Source of the DNA: Paenibacillus xylanilyticus
GTDB lineage: Bacteria; Bacillota; Bacilli; Paenibacillales; Paenibacillaceae
Assembly (NCBI RefSeq): GCF_009664365.1
Contig: NZ_CP044310.1
Location: forward strand, 204,501 to 268,500
Direction: 5' to 3'
DNA length: 64,000 bases
The notes beneath the pieces are model-generated. The model saw only the letters and a program-made list of their open reading frames with translations. It did not search any database and was not told where the DNA came from. This document shows positions 44,946-52,894 of this stretch, piece by piece. A program made the position numbers and the translations under genes. The number at the start of each line of letters is the position of its first letter. Within the stretch, counting starts at the first letter, position 1.

Positions 44946-47900
44946 TTCGGATAAGCCGATTTATAGAGGATATGTCTCAGCAGCAATGGTTAGCGAAGGT
45001 GGAGCTGCCCGAATGGCAGATGCAGAAGGCCAGATATATACGGCCTGGGGAATACCGGATGGAGCAGGAAGAGGCCTCCGTCCAATCTGTAAATCCCCTT
45101 CATAGTACACATGGAACGACATATTTTATGAGCAAGCTCATTGAAATCCCTGGCGATTGGGAGGATCATGCCATTGCTTTGACTTTTGAAGCGGGTGGTG
45201 AAGGGTTGCTGAAGGTGAACGGCAAGCCGTATCACGGACTGGATCGCAATCATTGGCTGGTCCCGCTTCCCCGAAGCCGGGTTGGCGAATCACCCCTGCT
45301 GGAGATTGAGCTGTATGATCCTATTCCGGAGCCGCATGATCCACTGAATCGCCAGGCGGTCATACAGCCGCCGATTCGGGGAATACGTTCAGCCCTCGTA
45401 CATATCAATCGTCCGCTGCAAAGCCTCATGTATAGCGTAACGGTGCTTACAGAATCGCTAAAGGCGCTGCCTGAAAAAGATCTGAAGCGTATCCGGCTGG
45501 TTCGGGCCATTCACCAAGTCATGGATGAGATGTACAACGAGCCGAAGCGTTGGGAAGAGCCAGCGTGGGTGCAGGGCTTCGAACAATCACTTGCACAGTC
45601 CGTACAGGAGCAGGACCCGGAAGAAGAACGGGATGGATTCATGCATCTAGTGGGACAGTCACATATTGATATCGCCTGGCTCTGGCCAGTTCGGGAAACC
45701 GTGCGCAAGTCCAGCCGTACCTTCTCCACGATGTGTACCCTAATGGACGAACATCCGGGGTTCGTGTATTCACAGAGCCAGCCTCAGCTATACGCCTTCG
45801 TGAAGGAGCATTATCCAGATCTGTACGAACGGGTGAAGGCTCGCATTGCCGAGGGTCGATGGGAACTCGTCGGTGGCATGTGGGTAGAACCGGACTTGAA
45901 TATCCCGAGCGGAGAGTCCCTGGTACGACAGATTCTGTACGGACAGAACTTCTACCAGGAGGAGTTTGGCAAGCGCTCCAGCATCGAATGGCTGCCGGAC
46001 ACTTTTGGCTACTGTGCGTCCCTGCCGCAAATACTTCAGCTTGCGAATGTTCCCTATTTTATGACCACCAAGCTCAACTGGAATGACACCAATGCGTTCC
46101 CTTACGACCTGTTCGACTGGGTAGGCATAGACGGTACCTCAGTGCTGGCGTATCTCAATCACGGGGTGAATGAGCATACGCGTCCCAAGGATGTGGATGA
46201 ACACTGGCAATCCTATAAACAGAAGGATCTGCATCCGGAGCAGATGCTGCTCTATGGACATGGAGACGGTGGGGGCGGGGTTACACATGAGATGGTTGAG
46301 TTCGCGGAGCGCGCCCAGTTCATGGTCGGTCAGCCAATCAGCACATTCAGCACGGCTCAGGCCTTTTTTGAAGAGATTTCAGCCAGCAATCCAGCATTAC
46401 CGAAATGGCATGGCGACCTGTATCTGGAACTGCATCGCGGAACATATACGACGCATGCGCGAAATAAACGCAGCAATCGCAAGGCTGAGGTGCTGTATCG
46501 GGATGCAGAAATCTGGGGGCAGTTTGCAGGGATTGAAGCAGAGCAGATCAAGAGCAACCTGGACGACGGATGGAAGCTGATGATGCTGAATCAGTTCCAT
46601 GATATTATCCCTGGAACATCCATTCCGGAAGCTTACGTTACGTCTGCAGAAGAGTACACGAAGGTGTTTGAGCTGGGCACGTCAGCTCTGAACGATTCAC
46701 TCGGCAGCCTTGCAGAGCGCATAGCAACGGATGGATGGGAAGGCATCCCGTATGTCATATTTAACAGTTTGGGCTGGGAGCGAGGAGAAGTGGTGACCCT
46801 TAGCGGGGGTACTGAACTCAGCGGCATGGCAGCGTTTGACCAGAACGGTAATCGGATGGATAGTGATCCGGTGGAAAAGGAAGACGTACGGACCCTGTCT
46901 GTCGTTATCCCATCCATCCCTGCGTTTGGTTATACGACGATATGGCTTCGCCCAGACAAGCATTCTGCTCCGGCTGCATGGATGGAGGACTCTTTCCCTT
47001 CCAGTTGGGAGACCCCATTTTATATGGTTGAATTCAACGAGATCGGCGAGATTACCAGATGGTACGACAAATCTGTGGGTCGGGAGTGGTTGAAGCCAGG
47101 CGACAAGGCTAATGAGCTGCAATTTTTCCACGACAAGCCAACCTACTGGGATGCATGGGACATTGATCCGAGGTTCGAATCTCAGCCTGCAGGCAAGGTT
47201 CAGCTAATCTCGAAGGAGATTGTACAGCGGGGCGCAGCCAAGGATGTACTGCGGTTTCGCTGGAAGCTGAACGAATCAGACATCAGCCAGGATATCGTAT
47301 TTTATCGTCATCAGCGCCGTGTGGATTTCCAGACCAAGGTCAGCTGGAATGAGAGTCATAAGCTGCTCAAGGTAGCCTTCCCGGTGGATTTGGTGGCTGC
47401 GAAAGCAACGTATGAAATCCCGTTTGGTGCGCTGGAACGCCCCACACATAACAACACCAGCTGGGAACAGGCACAGTTTGAGGTCTGCGGGCATCGCTGG
47501 GCGGATATCTCTGAGGGCAATAGCGGAGTAAGTCTGCTGAATGACTGCAAATATGGATACGACATCAAGGATCGGACCATTCGCCTGTCTCTGCTGCGTG
47601 CTCCGAAGTGGCCGGATGAACATGCCGATCAGGGCGAACATGAATTTACGTATTCAGTATTGCCCCACCAGGGCGATTGGCGGGAAGCTGGAGTTGTACG
47701 TCAGGCGATGGAGCTGAATCATCCGGTTCAGGCCGTTGCTGCAGGCAGACATGCGGGCGTCCTACCTGCGGAGCACACCTGGATTGATTACCAGAGCAAG
47801 CATGTCATCCTGGATACGGTGAAGGCCTCGGAAGATGGTACGGGAACGATACTTCGTTTCTATGAATCGTCAGGGGGCCGGGAGACGGTAAAGGCCCAGT

Positions 47901-48040
47901 GGAAAGACCAGAATGTAGAGGCGTCAATTGTTAACCTGTTGGAGGATGAAATACATCCGCTTGCTTCTCAGAAAGGCGCATTCGAGCTAACATTTAGACC
48001 TTATGAGATCAAATCGGTGAAACTTAATCCTGTTGATTAA
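44942..48040 (+). CDS. GH38 alpha-mannosidase
   Basis: A 1032-residue cytoplasmic enzyme, typical length for bacterial GH38. HIDIAWLWP (His241, Asp243) provides zinc ligands, WLPDTFGY carries the nucleophile Asp353, and NQFHDIIPGTSI supplies the third zinc-binding region. The long beta-rich C-terminal half (from about residue 620) is as expected. It removes alpha-linked mannose from imported glycan fragments. Translational coupling to the GH3 gene (four-base overlap) suggests that both act on the same molecule. Confidence 0.93.
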   Translation: MIRISRFIEDMSQQQWLAKVELPEWQMQKARYIRPGEYRMEQEEASVQSVNPLHSTHGTTYFMSKLIEIPGDWEDHAIALTFEAGGEGLLKVNGKPYHGLDRNHWLVPLPRSRVGESPLLEIELYDPIPEPHDPLNRQAVIQPPIRGIRSALVHINRPLQSLMYSVTVLTESLKALPEKDLKRIRLVRAIHQVMDEMYNEPKRWEEPAWVQGFEQSLAQSVQEQDPEEERDGFMHLVGQSHIDIAWLWPVRETVRKSSRTFSTMCTLMDEHPGFVYSQSQPQLYAFVKEHYPDLYERVKARIAEGRWELVGGMWVEPDLNIPSGESLVRQILYGQNFYQEEFGKRSSIEWLPDTFGYCASLPQILQLANVPYFMTTKLNWNDTNAFPYDLFDWVGIDGTSVLAYLNHGVNEHTRPKDVDEHWQSYKQKDLHPEQMLLYGHGDGGGGVTHEMVEFAERAQFMVGQPISTFSTAQAFFEEISASNPALPKWHGDLYLELHRGTYTTHARNKRSNRKAEVLYRDAEIWGQFAGIEAEQIKSNLDDGWKLMMLNQFHDIIPGTSIPEAYVTSAEEYTKVFELGTSALNDSLGSLAERIATDGWEGIPYVIFNSLGWERGEVVTLSGGTELSGMAAFDQNGNRMDSDPVEKEDVRTLSVVIPSIPAFGYTTIWLRPDKHSAPAAWMEDSFPSSWETPFYMVEFNEIGEITRWYDKSVGREWLKPGDKANELQFFHDKPTYWDAWDIDPRFESQPAGKVQLISKEIVQRGAAKDVLRFRWKLNESDISQDIVFYRHQRRVDFQTKVSWNESHKLLKVAFPVDLVAAKATYEIPFGALERPTHNNTSWEQAQFEVCGHRWADISEGNSGVSLLNDCKYGYDIKDRTIRLSLLRAPKWPDEHADQGEHEFTYSVLPHQGDWREAGVVRQAMELNHPVQAVAAGRHAGVLPAEHTWIDYQSKHVILDTVKASEDGTGTILRFYESSGGRETVKAQWKDQNVEASIVNLLEDEIHPLASQKGAFELTFRPYEIKSVKLNPVD

Positions 48041-48266
48041 GGATTAGCCAGGCATTGCCTAGACAGGCTGCTTGGAACCTACACGGTAAATGACGTAAAA
48101 GGATATAAAAAAATGCCTGATTGATATGTGACGGCGACTCATACTTTAGTTATGATGAGGAAGAGTCGAGGAAGATTCGCTTCTCTATCATGGACGTTCA
48201 TATCATCTGATTATCGGCTCAGACAGTATCCTGTTTTGAAAATACCAATTCACGGGAGGGCATGAC

Positions 48267-49142
48267 ATGACATTAACGAACAAGATCGGTGTAATCGTGG
48301 ATAGCTTCGGCGTAGGTGTGCGTGAAGGGCTGAAAAAGGCCAAGGATGTGGGTGCTGAAGGGGTGCAAATCTATGCAGTCAAGGGAGAGATGGATCCGGA
48401 AAATCTGTCTCCCGCAGCACGCAAGGAGCTAAAAAGCTACATCGATTCCCTCGGTCTTGAAATTTCAGCTCTGGTCGGCGACCTGGGTGGTCACGGATTT
48501 CAGGTGAAGGAAGATAACCTATGGAAAGTCGAGAAGTCCAAGCGCATCGTGGACCTGGCTCTTGATCTGGGTACCCATATTGTCACGACCCACATTGGCA
48601 TTGTCCCGCATGACCCTGCCTCAGAGGTATATGCTACGCTGCACGCAGCATGTGAAGAGCTTGGTCAATATGCAAAAAGTGCAGGGGCGTACTTTGCAAT
48701 TGAGACAGGACCGGAGACAGCAGCTGATCTGAAAGGATTTCTCGATACCCTCTCAACGAACGGGGTTTCGGTCAATTTTGACCCAGCTAACATGGTGATG
48801 GTGACAGGGGATGACCCGGCTCAGGGTGTGCGTCTGCTGAAGGACTACATCGTACATACCCATGTGAAGGATGGTGTACGCCTGAAGGAAGTCGACCCAA
48901 GGGATGTATACGGTGCAGTGGGGTATGCGCCGATGGATCATGAGAAAATTGCCGAAATGGTATCCTCAGGTACCTTTTTCCGTGAGGTGCCGCTCGGAGA
49001 GGGCGGAGTGGATTTTAACAGCTATTTCGCGGCTCTTCAGGAGATTGGTTATACAGGGTACCTGACGATTGAGCGCGAAGTCGGCGATCAGCCTGAACAG
49101 GATATCCGCAAGGCAGTTGAATTTATCAAACAATACCGTTAG
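48267..49142 (+). CDS. Sugar isomerase/epimerase-type TIM-barrel protein
   Basis: A 291-residue protein of the AP-endonuclease-2/xylose isomerase-like fold, with likely metal-site segments AIETGPETA (Glu), NFDPANMVMV (Asp), VHTHVKDG (His/Asp) and LTIEREVGD (Glu). It is not a close paralogue of the two other TIM-barrel proteins. GGGAGGG precedes the start. It is separated by 12 bases from the protein at 49155, so the two are co-transcribed. Probable role: isomerisation, epimerisation or elimination of a sugar derived from the glycan; the substrate is unknown. Confidence 0.8.
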   Translation: MTLTNKIGVIVDSFGVGVREGLKKAKDVGAEGVQIYAVKGEMDPENLSPAARKELKSYIDSLGLEISALVGDLGGHGFQVKEDNLWKVEKSKRIVDLALDLGTHIVTTHIGIVPHDPASEVYATLHAACEELGQYAKSAGAYFAIETGPETAADLKGFLDTLSTNGVSVNFDPANMVMVTGDDPAQGVRLLKDYIVHTHVKDGVRLKEVDPRDVYGAVGYAPMDHEKIAEMVSSGTFFREVPLGEGGVDFNSYFAALQEIGYTGYLTIEREVGDQPEQDIRKAVEFIKQYR

Positions 49143-49154
49143 GGAGCTGAGAAG

Positions 49155-50027
49155 ATGAAAGTGGGCCTGAGTACGTATAGCTTGTTGAACGATTTGAAGT
49201 CGGGCGAGATGACGGTTCTGGACGTGATCGACTGGATTGCGGCAAATGGCGGCGAGCATATGGAAATGGTCCCGTACGGCTACACGGTGGAAGATAACCC
49301 GGAGCTGGCTGATGCGATTCGGGAGCGTGCCGCTTCCGCAGGCATAGAGCTGTCCAATTATTCGATGCCAGCCAATTTTGTGCAGGAGACGGAAGAAGCT
49401 TTTGAGGAAGAAATGGCCCGGGTCAAAAGGCATGTCGATGTCGTGCACCGAATGGGTGTCAAACATATGCGTCATGACGTGACGGCCTTTACCTTGCCGA
49501 AAGAAAACATGACCATTGCCTGGTTTGAGCAGCATCTGCCGCTCATGGTTCGGGGAAGCCAGATTATCGCAGACTATGCCGCACAGTTCGGCATTACAAC
49601 GACGATTGAGAACCACGGCTTCAGTGTGCAGGCGAGTGATCGTGTGCAGCGAGTGCTGCAGGCTGTGGACCGCCCTAATTTTAAAACGACGTTGGATATC
49701 GGCAACTTCATGTGTGTGGATGAGAATCCGATAATTGGTGTGATGAAGAATTTGCCTTACGCCTCCCTGGTTCATTTCAAGGACTTTTATTTCCGTCCAT
49801 TTGATGAACATCCGGGTGGCGGTGATTGGTTCACCACAACTCATGGCAATTTTCTGCGCGGAGCCATTGTGGGGCATGGAGATATCCCGATCCGGAAAAT
49901 TGTGAAACTGATCAAGGATTTTGGTTACGATGGCAACATTACGGTGGAATTCGAAGGCATGGAAGAGTGTAAGTCCGCCTCCCGGATTGCGATGGACAAC
50001 CTGCGCCGATTTTGGGAAGAAGCATAA
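49155..50027 (+). CDS. Sugar isomerase/epimerase-type TIM-barrel protein (paralogue 2)
   Basis: A 290-residue protein starting MKVGLSTYSLLNDLKSGEM, obviously paralogous along its whole length to the protein at 32227 (shared GGEHMEMVPYG, TTIENHG, TLDIGNFMCVDENP, VEFEGMEE and the RIAMDN..RFWEEA ending). The same metal-binding residues are conserved. GGAGCTGAGAAG precedes the start. Having two paralogues at the ends of one locus suggests parallel steps on two related sugars or recent duplication. It ends at a terminator. Confidence 0.83.
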   Translation: MKVGLSTYSLLNDLKSGEMTVLDVIDWIAANGGEHMEMVPYGYTVEDNPELADAIRERAASAGIELSNYSMPANFVQETEEAFEEEMARVKRHVDVVHRMGVKHMRHDVTAFTLPKENMTIAWFEQHLPLMVRGSQIIADYAAQFGITTTIENHGFSVQASDRVQRVLQAVDRPNFKTTLDIGNFMCVDENPIIGVMKNLPYASLVHFKDFYFRPFDEHPGGGDWFTTTHGNFLRGAIVGHGDIPIRKIVKLIKDFGYDGNITVEFEGMEECKSASRIAMDNLRRFWEEA

Positions 50028-50052
50028 GGCAATCATTCGGTTATATATTTCG

Positions 50053-50080
50053 GGCCACTTTACTTTAAAGTGGCTTTTTT
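50053..50080 (+). terminator. Intrinsic terminator at the end of the glycan region
   Basis: GCCACTTTA pairs perfectly with TAAAGTGGC around CTT and is followed by six T residues. Confidence 0.9.
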
Positions 50081-50168
50081 GGCTGTTTCATACGATTGTA
50101 TTTGTGCCGACTGATCTGCGAGTGTACTCTCGGTAAAGCTAACATATATTGGTTTTGTGCAAGGATCA

Positions 50169-50197
50169 AGTGACGAAGATCACAAGTGTGGTATACT
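50169..50197 (+). promoter_or_regulatory. Promoter with CRP/FNR-like palindrome
   Basis: AGTGA, six bases, TCACA (50169-50184) overlaps a -35-like GTGACG; TATACT (50192-50197) is the -10 at 16 bases. The dyad resembles the TGTGA-N6-TCACA box of CRP/FNR-family proteins. It lies 55 bases before the small DNA-binding protein gene. Confidence 0.5.
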
Positions 50198-50251
50198 GAA
50201 TCTATTCAGCCTGGAAATATACTGGCTATGGATAGGAGAGATCACTGATCT

Positions 50252-50488
50252 ATGCAGGTATTTGAGGACTGGAATCAGAAAGTGAAGAAGACATTTAACG
50301 CCACCAACCCCGAGGTTGTATTGACCGTTTCTGAAGCAGGCACGCTGCTTGGTTTATCAAAAGACCAAATGAAACTGTATGTGGATAAAAACAAGTTAAC
50401 CAAGGTGCCCATTATGCGAAGCGTGCATCGGTATTTGCTGCTGGAGAGCGAAATTGCCGACATCGTCAAGAAGAACAAATCCATATAG
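50252..50488 (+). CDS. Small excisionase-like helix-turn-helix protein
   Basis: A 78-residue protein. VLTVSEAGTLLGLSKDQMKLYVDKNKLTKVPIMRSVHRYLLLESEI resembles the winged-helix layout of MerR/excisionase-type DNA-binding domains (helix-turn-helix followed by a basic wing), with a Lys-rich C-terminus. There is no integrase nearby, so it is probably a small chromosomal regulator rather than a phage excisionase. It is monocistronic, bounded by its own promoter and a terminator. Confidence 0.72.
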   Translation: MQVFEDWNQKVKKTFNATNPEVVLTVSEAGTLLGLSKDQMKLYVDKNKLTKVPIMRSVHRYLLLESEIADIVKKNKSI

Positions 50489-50499
50489 TCCTTATATCA

Positions 50500-50539
50500 G
50501 CCATCTTACCGACACGAGTTCGGTAGGTGGTTGTTTTTT
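50500..50539 (+). terminator. Intrinsic terminator
   Basis: CCATCTTACCGA pairs with TTCGGTAGGTGG (with wobble), followed by TTGTTTTTT. Confidence 0.85.
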
Positions 50540-50562
50540 ATTTCAATAAATGGAGTATATGC

Positions 50563-50597
50563 CCCTTATCTCAGGAGAGTCCGGGGATAAGATCGGA
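50563..50597 (+). repeat. Possible remnant of the structured repeat
   Basis: TCCGGGGATAA followed at once by GATCGGA reproduces two adjacent conserved blocks of the 3' half of the repeat family, preceded by a short CTTATC arm that can pair with GATAAG. The flanking blocks (CTGGAGAAGCG and GTTCTG) are absent, so it may be a decayed copy or coincidence. Confidence 0.35.
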
Positions 50598-50635
50598 CCG
50601 GTTAGGGTATTGCTTTAAAAGAAGGAAATACCTGC

Positions 50636-50664
50636 TTGTCAAAGGACAACCTGTCCTATATACT
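50636..50664 (+). promoter_or_regulatory. Promoter with a palindrome in its spacer
   Basis: TTGTCA (50636-50641), 17 bases, TATACT (50659-50664). The spacer is filled by AGGACA-ACC-TGTCCT (50643-50657), a perfect inverted repeat, as expected for a repressor or MerR-type site controlling the VOC protein gene that starts at 50723. Confidence 0.55.
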
Positions 50665-50722
50665 CATGTCGCAAGCGGCAGGAATGGTTGTCAAAACATG
50701 AGCTTAAGGAGATGAAGAACGC

Positions 50723-51151
50723 ATGGCGATTAGTTTGAATGTGTATCTTGTAACGGATGGAAACGGGAAGGAAGCAGTGGCGTTCTACAAAGAGGTTTTC
50801 AACGCAGAAGTGTTGGCAATTCAGACATTCGGTGAAGGTCCGTCAAGTCCGGATCATCCGATTCCGCCAGAAGCCAAGGATCGCATCATGCATGCTTCTC
50901 TGCAGATCGGGGGCTCTGTGCTCATGCTGTCGGATACGTTCCCGGGCATGCCTCATGTCATTGGTAACAACATTAGTGTTACCGTGAATACGGATACCGC
51001 AGATGAAGCCAAGCACATTTTCAACAAGCTCGAAGATGGCGGAGAGGTGAAAATGCCAATCCAGGAGACATTCTGGAGCCCGGCATACGGCATGGTTACC
51101 GACAAGTACGGCGTTCAGTTCCAAATTAGCTGTACACCTGGCCAAGCATAA
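50723..51151 (+). CDS. VOC-family PhnB-like protein
   Basis: A 142-residue protein with one VOC module (NVYLVTDGNGKEAVAFYKEVFNAEV; HASLQIGGSVLMLSD; WSPAYGMVTDKYGVQFQIS). This pattern matches the PhnB/YjdN-type glyoxalase-fold group, whose members are mostly uncharacterised or bind small ligands. AAGGAG lies about 12 bases upstream. It is monocistronic under a promoter with an operator-like palindrome, suggesting stress- or ligand-induced expression. Confidence 0.82.
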   Translation: MAISLNVYLVTDGNGKEAVAFYKEVFNAEVLAIQTFGEGPSSPDHPIPPEAKDRIMHASLQIGGSVLMLSDTFPGMPHVIGNNISVTVNTDTADEAKHIFNKLEDGGEVKMPIQETFWSPAYGMVTDKYGVQFQISCTPGQA

Positions 51152-51183
51152 CCATTTATCTTCGCTCTATTCATAAAAAAAGC

Positions 51184-51227
51184 AAAGACCTCCACTGCCT
51201 GAGTTCATCACGGGCTAGAGGTCTTTT
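51184..51227. terminator. Bidirectional intrinsic terminator
   Basis: AAAGACCTC pairs with GAGGTCTTT, with A-runs on one side and TTTTT on the other. It lies between convergent genes. Confidence 0.82.
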
Positions 51228-51231
51228 TGGC

Positions 51232-52089
51232 CTAAACTTGCTTTTGAATCTTGGAAGGATTGTTGATCTTATAGGGCACCGGATTTCGAGTGAGCTTCTT
51301 CTTAATGATCTTTGCTTCAAAAGTAAGGACATCCCCGACTTCAAGCTCCTGCTTCTTCATCGTGGCACTATGGCTGGACCAGGCTTCACCAAGTTCAACG
51401 TGATCAGGCTCGGTGATGGCCACGCCTTCATAAACGATGACTTCATCATCATTGTCGGAGAAATGGTTTGGAACCGTTGTAAATTCCTTGACGACTGCAG
51501 TCATTTTCACTTTGCCTTCAGGCAGGTCAATCTTGACCGATTTCGCCTTGCTTGCCGTCTTCGCCTTCGGTTTCGCTTCACTGCTTGTCCCGCCTTGTGG
51601 GCCAACATATTCCTCTACGAGTCCATCCGGGTCACCTTTCAGTCCGGAATGGCTTTCCCCGGCATCGATGTCCATGTCATTCAGATTAGATGGAATATCG
51701 TCTGAATCGGATATGGCATCCATGTCGACTGAAGCAGTAACAGCATGAGCTGTGTCCTCTGTCCGGGAACCGTTCAATGGCTCACTCGCCTTATCTGTTT
51801 CTGCTGCCGTCACGGGTCTTACATTGTAGCTCGACGCTTGCATCTCTTTCAGATAAGAGGGATGAATGCAGTGTTTCTGTTCATTATCCAGTTGGATGAC
51901 GGCTGCCATATGATCCACATAACCAATGATGGTACACGGGGTGTTCAGTCCGTTTCCTTTATAGTAGAACGTTTTGAGCTTGGTTGCTTTGCCGGAAAGC
52001 AGGCCCCACTCCTGGCACTTTTCAATGAGTTCCTCATCGTTGTCCAGGGGAATATAATGCTGAGGCTCTATCATAAAAGCATATGTCAT
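51232..52089 (-). CDS. Protein of unknown function (285 aa)
   Basis: A three-part protein. The N-terminal ~90 residues (MTYAFMIEPQHYIPLDNDEEL onward) form a small alpha/beta domain. The middle (about 95-185) is acidic, Asp/Ser-rich low complexity. The C-terminal ~100 residues (KVKMTAVVKEFTTVPNHFSDND onward; ELEVGDVLTFEAKIIKKKLTR) look like a beta-barrel, possibly an OB fold, after a basic Lys/Ala-rich hinge. No family is recognised. The ATG at 52089 is preferred because AAAGGCGG lies upstream, and an ATG 11 codons earlier lacks such a site. Nucleic-acid binding is conceivable but unproven. Confidence 0.68.
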   Translation of the reverse strand: MTYAFMIEPQHYIPLDNDEELIEKCQEWGLLSGKATKLKTFYYKGNGLNTPCTIIGYVDHMAAVIQLDNEQKHCIHPSYLKEMQASSYNVRPVTAAETDKASEPLNGSRTEDTAHAVTASVDMDAISDSDDIPSNLNDMDIDAGESHSGLKGDPDGLVEEYVGPQGGTSSEAKPKAKTASKAKSVKIDLPEGKVKMTAVVKEFTTVPNHFSDNDDEVIVYEGVAITEPDHVELGEAWSSHSATMKKQELEVGDVLTFEAKIIKKKLTRNPVPYKINNPSKIQKQV

Positions 52090-52284
52090 ATCGTGATTCC
52101 GCCTTTCCCATTGTTTCTCCATTCATCGTTTCCAATTTACAATCAGTGTATCACAAGTATATACCCGGAGATGCATTTTATAAAAGTCGATCCAAGGCAT
52201 GCCTATGGTATAATTTGAGAAGAATACAGGACAGAAATTTGTTATAGAACCTTATTATACATATCCTCTGAAAGGATGGTCACC

Positions 52285-52824
52285 ATGGAGAAAAAAGTGA
52301 ATCCCCAGGCTCTATGGCTTGGGTTAGGTCTAGCACTCGGAGTGAGTATTGGTACGGCAACGGATCAGCTCGCCCTCGGCATTGCTTTTGGCGTGGCCCT
52401 TGGCGTCGTGATTGGATCAGTGGTAAGCAAACGGGCGATTGCTGGTACGGAAGATATGTTGACGGAACATGTCCGTGAACTCCGCAGACAGGAAGACTGG
52501 GAAGCGGCACTTCAATCTTCGGAAGATCATCCCGTACTCATCCTGAAGCACAGCACCACCTGTCCGATCAGCGCGAGAGCGTACCGCGAGTTTATGGCAT
52601 TTGTGGGCTCCAACGCTTCTGATCCCAGACAGCAGATGGACTATCATATCGTCAAAGTCATCGAGAATCGCCCGCTCTCCCGCCGCATTGCGGAGGAAAC
52701 AGAGGTACATCATGAATCACCACAGGTGCTGCTCCTGGATCAAGCGCAGGTCATCAAGCACACATCCCACGGCAAAATCACGAAAAAGAGACTGCTGCAA
52801 TGGGCACAGAATCCGTTTGGATAA
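52285..52824 (+). CDS. ytxJ: YtxJ-type bacilliredoxin with N-terminal glycine-zipper membrane segment
   Basis: A 179-residue protein. Residues ~68-179 match the monothiol bacilliredoxin YtxJ (about 108 residues in Bacillus subtilis), with the redox Cys in HSTTCPISARAYREF and the thioredoxin-like ESPQVLLLDQAQVIKHTSHG. Residues ~10-48 are a hydrophobic Gly-rich stretch (GLGLALGVSIGT, GIAFGVALGVVIGSVV) with GxxxG spacing, likely a hairpin of two membrane helices. The domain would remove bacillithiol from mixed disulfides near the membrane. The ATG at 52285 follows AAAGGATGG. It ends at a strong terminator. Confidence 0.83.
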   Translation: MEKKVNPQALWLGLGLALGVSIGTATDQLALGIAFGVALGVVIGSVVSKRAIAGTEDMLTEHVRELRRQEDWEAALQSSEDHPVLILKHSTTCPISARAYREFMAFVGSNASDPRQQMDYHIVKVIENRPLSRRIAEETEVHHESPQVLLLDQAQVIKHTSHGKITKKRLLQWAQNPFG

Positions 52825-52838
52825 AGATCAGATCACCG

Positions 52839-52887
52839 ATAGACCCGTTTTCTTTCAGCCATTGGCGAAGAAACGGGTCTATTTTTA
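52839..52887 (+). terminator. Intrinsic terminator
   Basis: ATAGACCCGTTTCTT-type arm (ATAGACCCGTTTTCTT) pairs with AAGAAACGGGTCTAT and is followed by TTTTT. It separates ytxJ from the kdp locus. Confidence 0.9.
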
Positions 52888-52894
52888 CGTTTTT

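Noticed and set aside
48966..50036. A 356-codon minus-strand open frame opposite the TIM-barrel genes
   Set aside because: It is antisense to two genes with recognised motifs; a similar shadow frame also appears opposite the paralogue at 32203-32985, so its conservation is explained by the sense strand.
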